Assembly (NCBI GenBank): GCA_900319985.1
Contig: ONQL01000029.1
Span: 1-44,692, forward strand
Source: an uncultured Methanobrevibacter sp.
GTDB lineage: Archaea > Methanobacteriota > Methanobacteria > Methanobacteriales > Methanobacteriaceae
Reading direction: 5' to 3'
DNA length: 44,692 bases
How positions within the stretch are numbered: the stretch's first letter is position 1; each line of letters opens with the position of its first letter. Below the pieces are notes generated by a model. The model saw only the letters and a list, made by a program, of their open reading frames with translations, was not told the origin of the DNA and made no database searches. Below are positions 42,706 to 44,692 of the stretch, piece after piece. The translations under genes and the position numbers were made by a program.

Positions 42706-44330
42706 CTATCTTAAAACTTTGATTTTTTTAGTTATACTGTCTTTACTGTAAACAACCACATACTTATAAGATTTCCCAATTTTAAGTTTTTTAATTACAT
42801 TCTTTGAAATTTTGAATGTTGCAATAGCTTTTTTGTTGGTTTTAGCAACAAATTTCTTACCATTTAATTTCAAAACTAATTTTTTACCTTTTAAAAGCTT
42901 TTTAGCCACCTTTTTCAATTGAACTTTGATTATCAAACTCTTAGCTGATTTTTTAACTTTTTTATTTTTAGCAATTAAAACAGAGCTAATTTTAACTTTT
43001 TTAGAGATTGAAACATCTTTATAGGTTGCAGTAATCTTATAAGTCTTTTTAGGTTTGACAACAGGTAATTTAAGAGTTGCATATCCTTTAGAATTAGTTA
43101 AACGTTTATATGTTTTACCATTGAATTTGAATTTCACATACTGTTTAACAACGGCTTTACCACCAACAAGCAGACGTACTTTATATGGAAATTTGTTTGT
43201 AAATCTTATACCAATATTTTTAGCAGTTAACCTCGGTTTTGGAATGTTCAATATAATATTTTTAGCAATTGAATTATATTTTCCATCACCAGAATATGTG
43301 ACTATTACATTGTATTTACCATACCCAAGCCCAGGCAGATTAATTTTTGAAATTCCATTTTTAACAGGAACATGATAAGAATAGTTATTAACCTCCACCA
43401 CTACAAATCCAGTTGCATCATTAGGTAAGGTTACAGTTATTCTAGGAATCTTGCTCCTATAGCAAGATTAACATCGACAAAAGTTTCATTTTCATTAATA
43501 TCAACCTTCGGAATGTTAAAAGTAGACATATTAGTTAAAGGTGCATACTTATCATCACCCCAATATGACACCACAACAACATAATTACCAGCTGCCAGAC
43601 CGGAAACAGTTATGTTAGCATGACCCCTGACAACATCCAAGTCATACTCAACACCATCAACATAAACAGTCACATTACCAGAGGCATCACTATCAACACT
43701 AACCACAATAACAACAGAATTATCACGAACACTAGAAACAATACTCAAAGTAGTATTTTTCTTAGCATGACCCGCAACAGTGAATGTTTCAACAGTAGAA
43801 TTAGGATTGAATTTATCGTCACCAAGATATGTAATATAAGCAGCATAATCACCAGCAGACAAAACAACATCATATACAACCTTACCATCAACAACCTCCA
43901 CGAAAACATCATTACCGTTTAAAGTAAATTTAACAAATCCACTAGCAGAAGAATCAACATTGACAGTAATTGTTACATTATTTCCATCTACAGCAACATC
44001 AGAAGTTATATCAGTGTTCTGTTTAGTGTAATCAACAACGGTAAATGCTTTAGAGGTCTTATTCGCATTGAACTTATTATCTCCAAGATAGGTTACAGTA
44101 ACATTGTAATCCCCACCAGGCAAAACAACATCATATACTGCTTCACCATTATTAACAGCAATATAAACCGCCTTACCATCAATAACAAACTCAACAAGAC
44201 CACTAGCAAGATTATCAACACTAGTAGTTATAGTAACATCATTATCAACCGTTTCAATCCACTAAAACAGTAGTATTTTTTAATTCAACAACCTGTTCAG
44301 TAACAAAAAAAAAATTCCATCCATTACAGA
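42706..44330 (-). pseudogene. Decayed adhesin-like gene with two frameshifts and no N-terminus
   Basis: Read from right to left, three frames carry one former protein. 44330-44254 reads VTEQVVELKNTTVLVD before TGA. The frame from about 44262 to 43437 holds Ig-like repeats of about 88 residues (LPGGDYNVTVTYLGDNKFN, LSAGDYAAYITYLGDDKFN, LAAGNYVVVVSYWGDDKY) before TAA. From about 43460 the third frame continues as KIPRITVTLPNDATGFV to the Lys-rich C-terminus ending at 42706. The joints at 44254-44264 and about 43437-43465 are each one base off. No signal peptide or Shine-Dalgarno remains. A run of ten A (44305-44314) lies near the broken 5' end. Confidence 0.75.
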
Positions 44331-44403
44331 TTCATAATACCTAAACTTAATTGAAGAGATAACATCCATATAACGAACTAAACAAACTCGTCAACATTAG
44401 TAA

Positions 44404-44423
44404 AATTTTAATTAATTAAAATT
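44404..44423. promoter_or_regulatory. 20-bp palindrome upstream of the last gene
   Basis: A perfect 20-bp A/T palindrome (AATTTTAATT and its complement) lies 26 bp before the ATG at 44450. It overlaps the region where a TATA box is expected, so it may be an operator or only a product of AT bias. Confidence 0.35.
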
Positions 44424-44449
44424 AAAAATTAAAACTAGGAGTAAAAATT

Positions 44450-44692
44450 ATGAAGCAAGTAAGAACAAGAGACTTTATCTACACAAGCGATGATTTGTAT
44501 TTCGCATCAACAAATTACATTCACCCTGAAAACAGAGTCATTTCCTTTTTAAGATATGTACCTGACCCTGAAGGAGACCGTGAAAAAGACGGCAAACGTT
44601 ATAGAAAAGTAGGATCAGAAGAAGCATACTCATATTTACGTGAAAACTATCCTGATTATTTGTATTTTTCAGAAGTTACCAATGTTGAAATG
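44450..44692 (+). CDS. Conserved archaeal protein, possibly predicted nucleotidyltransferase (5' part)
   Basis: The first 81 codons of a gene that runs past the window edge. The opening KQVRTRDFIYTSDDLYFAST, followed by HPENRVISFLRYVPDP and KDGKRYRKVGSEEAYSYL, is a pattern I know from a widespread archaeal family annotated as predicted nucleotidyltransferase; no catalytic motif falls in the visible part. AGGAG eight bases before the ATG is a good Shine-Dalgarno. It diverges from the decayed adhesin. Confidence 0.65.
   Translation, partial: MKQVRTRDFIYTSDDLYFASTNYIHPENRVISFLRYVPDPEGDREKDGKRYRKVGSEEAYSYLRENYPDYLYFSEVTNVEM

Noticed and set aside
42706..44123. Two separate adhesin genes
   Set aside because: The repeat pattern runs across both frame breaks and the pieces lack signal peptides and ribosome sites, so one decayed gene is the simpler reading.
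1..44692. tRNA or rRNA genes
   Set aside because: No T-arm consensus (GTTCRA) in a foldable context and no rRNA-like sequence was seen on either strand.

Overview
The window is about 44.7 kb of AT-rich archaeal chromosome from a methanogen of the order Methanobacteriales, most likely a Methanobrevibacter or close relative. The evidence is the methanogenesis marker genes (mmp10, mmp7), coenzyme M genes (comB, comC), F420 and methanopterin genes (cofG, mptA), archaeal information-processing genes (psmB, fttA/aCPSF1, nop5-flpA, trm1, taw2), a family B DNA polymerase that ends just after motif C (the split PolB typical of Methanobacteriales), and large secreted adhesin-like proteins. As far as I remember, the gene order from comB to the queD/DUF366 group follows Methanothermobacter MTH1182 to about MTH1228, so most of the window is conserved backbone. 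The adhesin-like genes and the long gene-poor stretch look like later insertions.

Layout. 0.4-8.9 kb: mmp10, facing mmp7 and an unrecognised 172-aa gene; then comB, a TraB-family membrane protein, a DUF1922 zinc protein, a CNNM/CorC-type transporter and a Na+/Ca2+ exchanger; then a tRNA thiolase facing them and a thiamine-binding-like protein. 8.9-15.4 kb: a DegT aminotransferase, trm1, an Lrp regulator, an mptA-DUF2120-cofG cluster and taw2. 15.6-20.4 kb: psmB, fttA, purM, comC. 20.6-22.9 kb: a secreted Ig-repeat adhesin. 22.9-28.0 kb (minus strand): polB1, an AI-2E-type permease, pyrK, pyrD and a coiled-coil protein. 28.1-29.9 kb: nop5-flpA (C/D box RNP). 30.1-34.4 kb: a 1431-aa beta-helix protein carrying a papain-like protease. 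34.4-35.5 kb: a gene-poor, AT-rich stretch holding a long inverted repeat and the relic of an ORF. 35.5-42.4 kb (minus strand): split coaB/coaC, two exported or anchored proteins, pheA, two four-CBS-domain proteins, queE, queD and DUF366. 42.7-44.3 kb: a decayed adhesin. The window ends inside a conserved archaeal gene.

How the genes work together. Several cofactor pathways used in methanogenesis meet here: comB and comC for coenzyme M, mptA for methanopterin, cofG for the F420 chromophore, coaB/coaC for coenzyme A, and mmp10/mmp7 for maturation and activation of methyl-coenzyme M reductase. A second theme is RNA modification and processing: trm1, taw2, the thiolase, queD/queE (preQ0, archaeosine), nop5-flpA and fttA.

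Most unusual points. The proteasome beta subunit appears to lack about 17 residues around helices 1-2. pheA seems to start with ATT behind a perfect Shine-Dalgarno. A long inverted repeat ending in a T-run precedes fttA, the termination-factor gene. coaBC is broken by a one-base frame change. A GC-richer hairpin lies alone in the 34.4-35.5 kb gap. I found no tRNA, rRNA, CRISPR array, intact insertion sequence or replication-origin gene.
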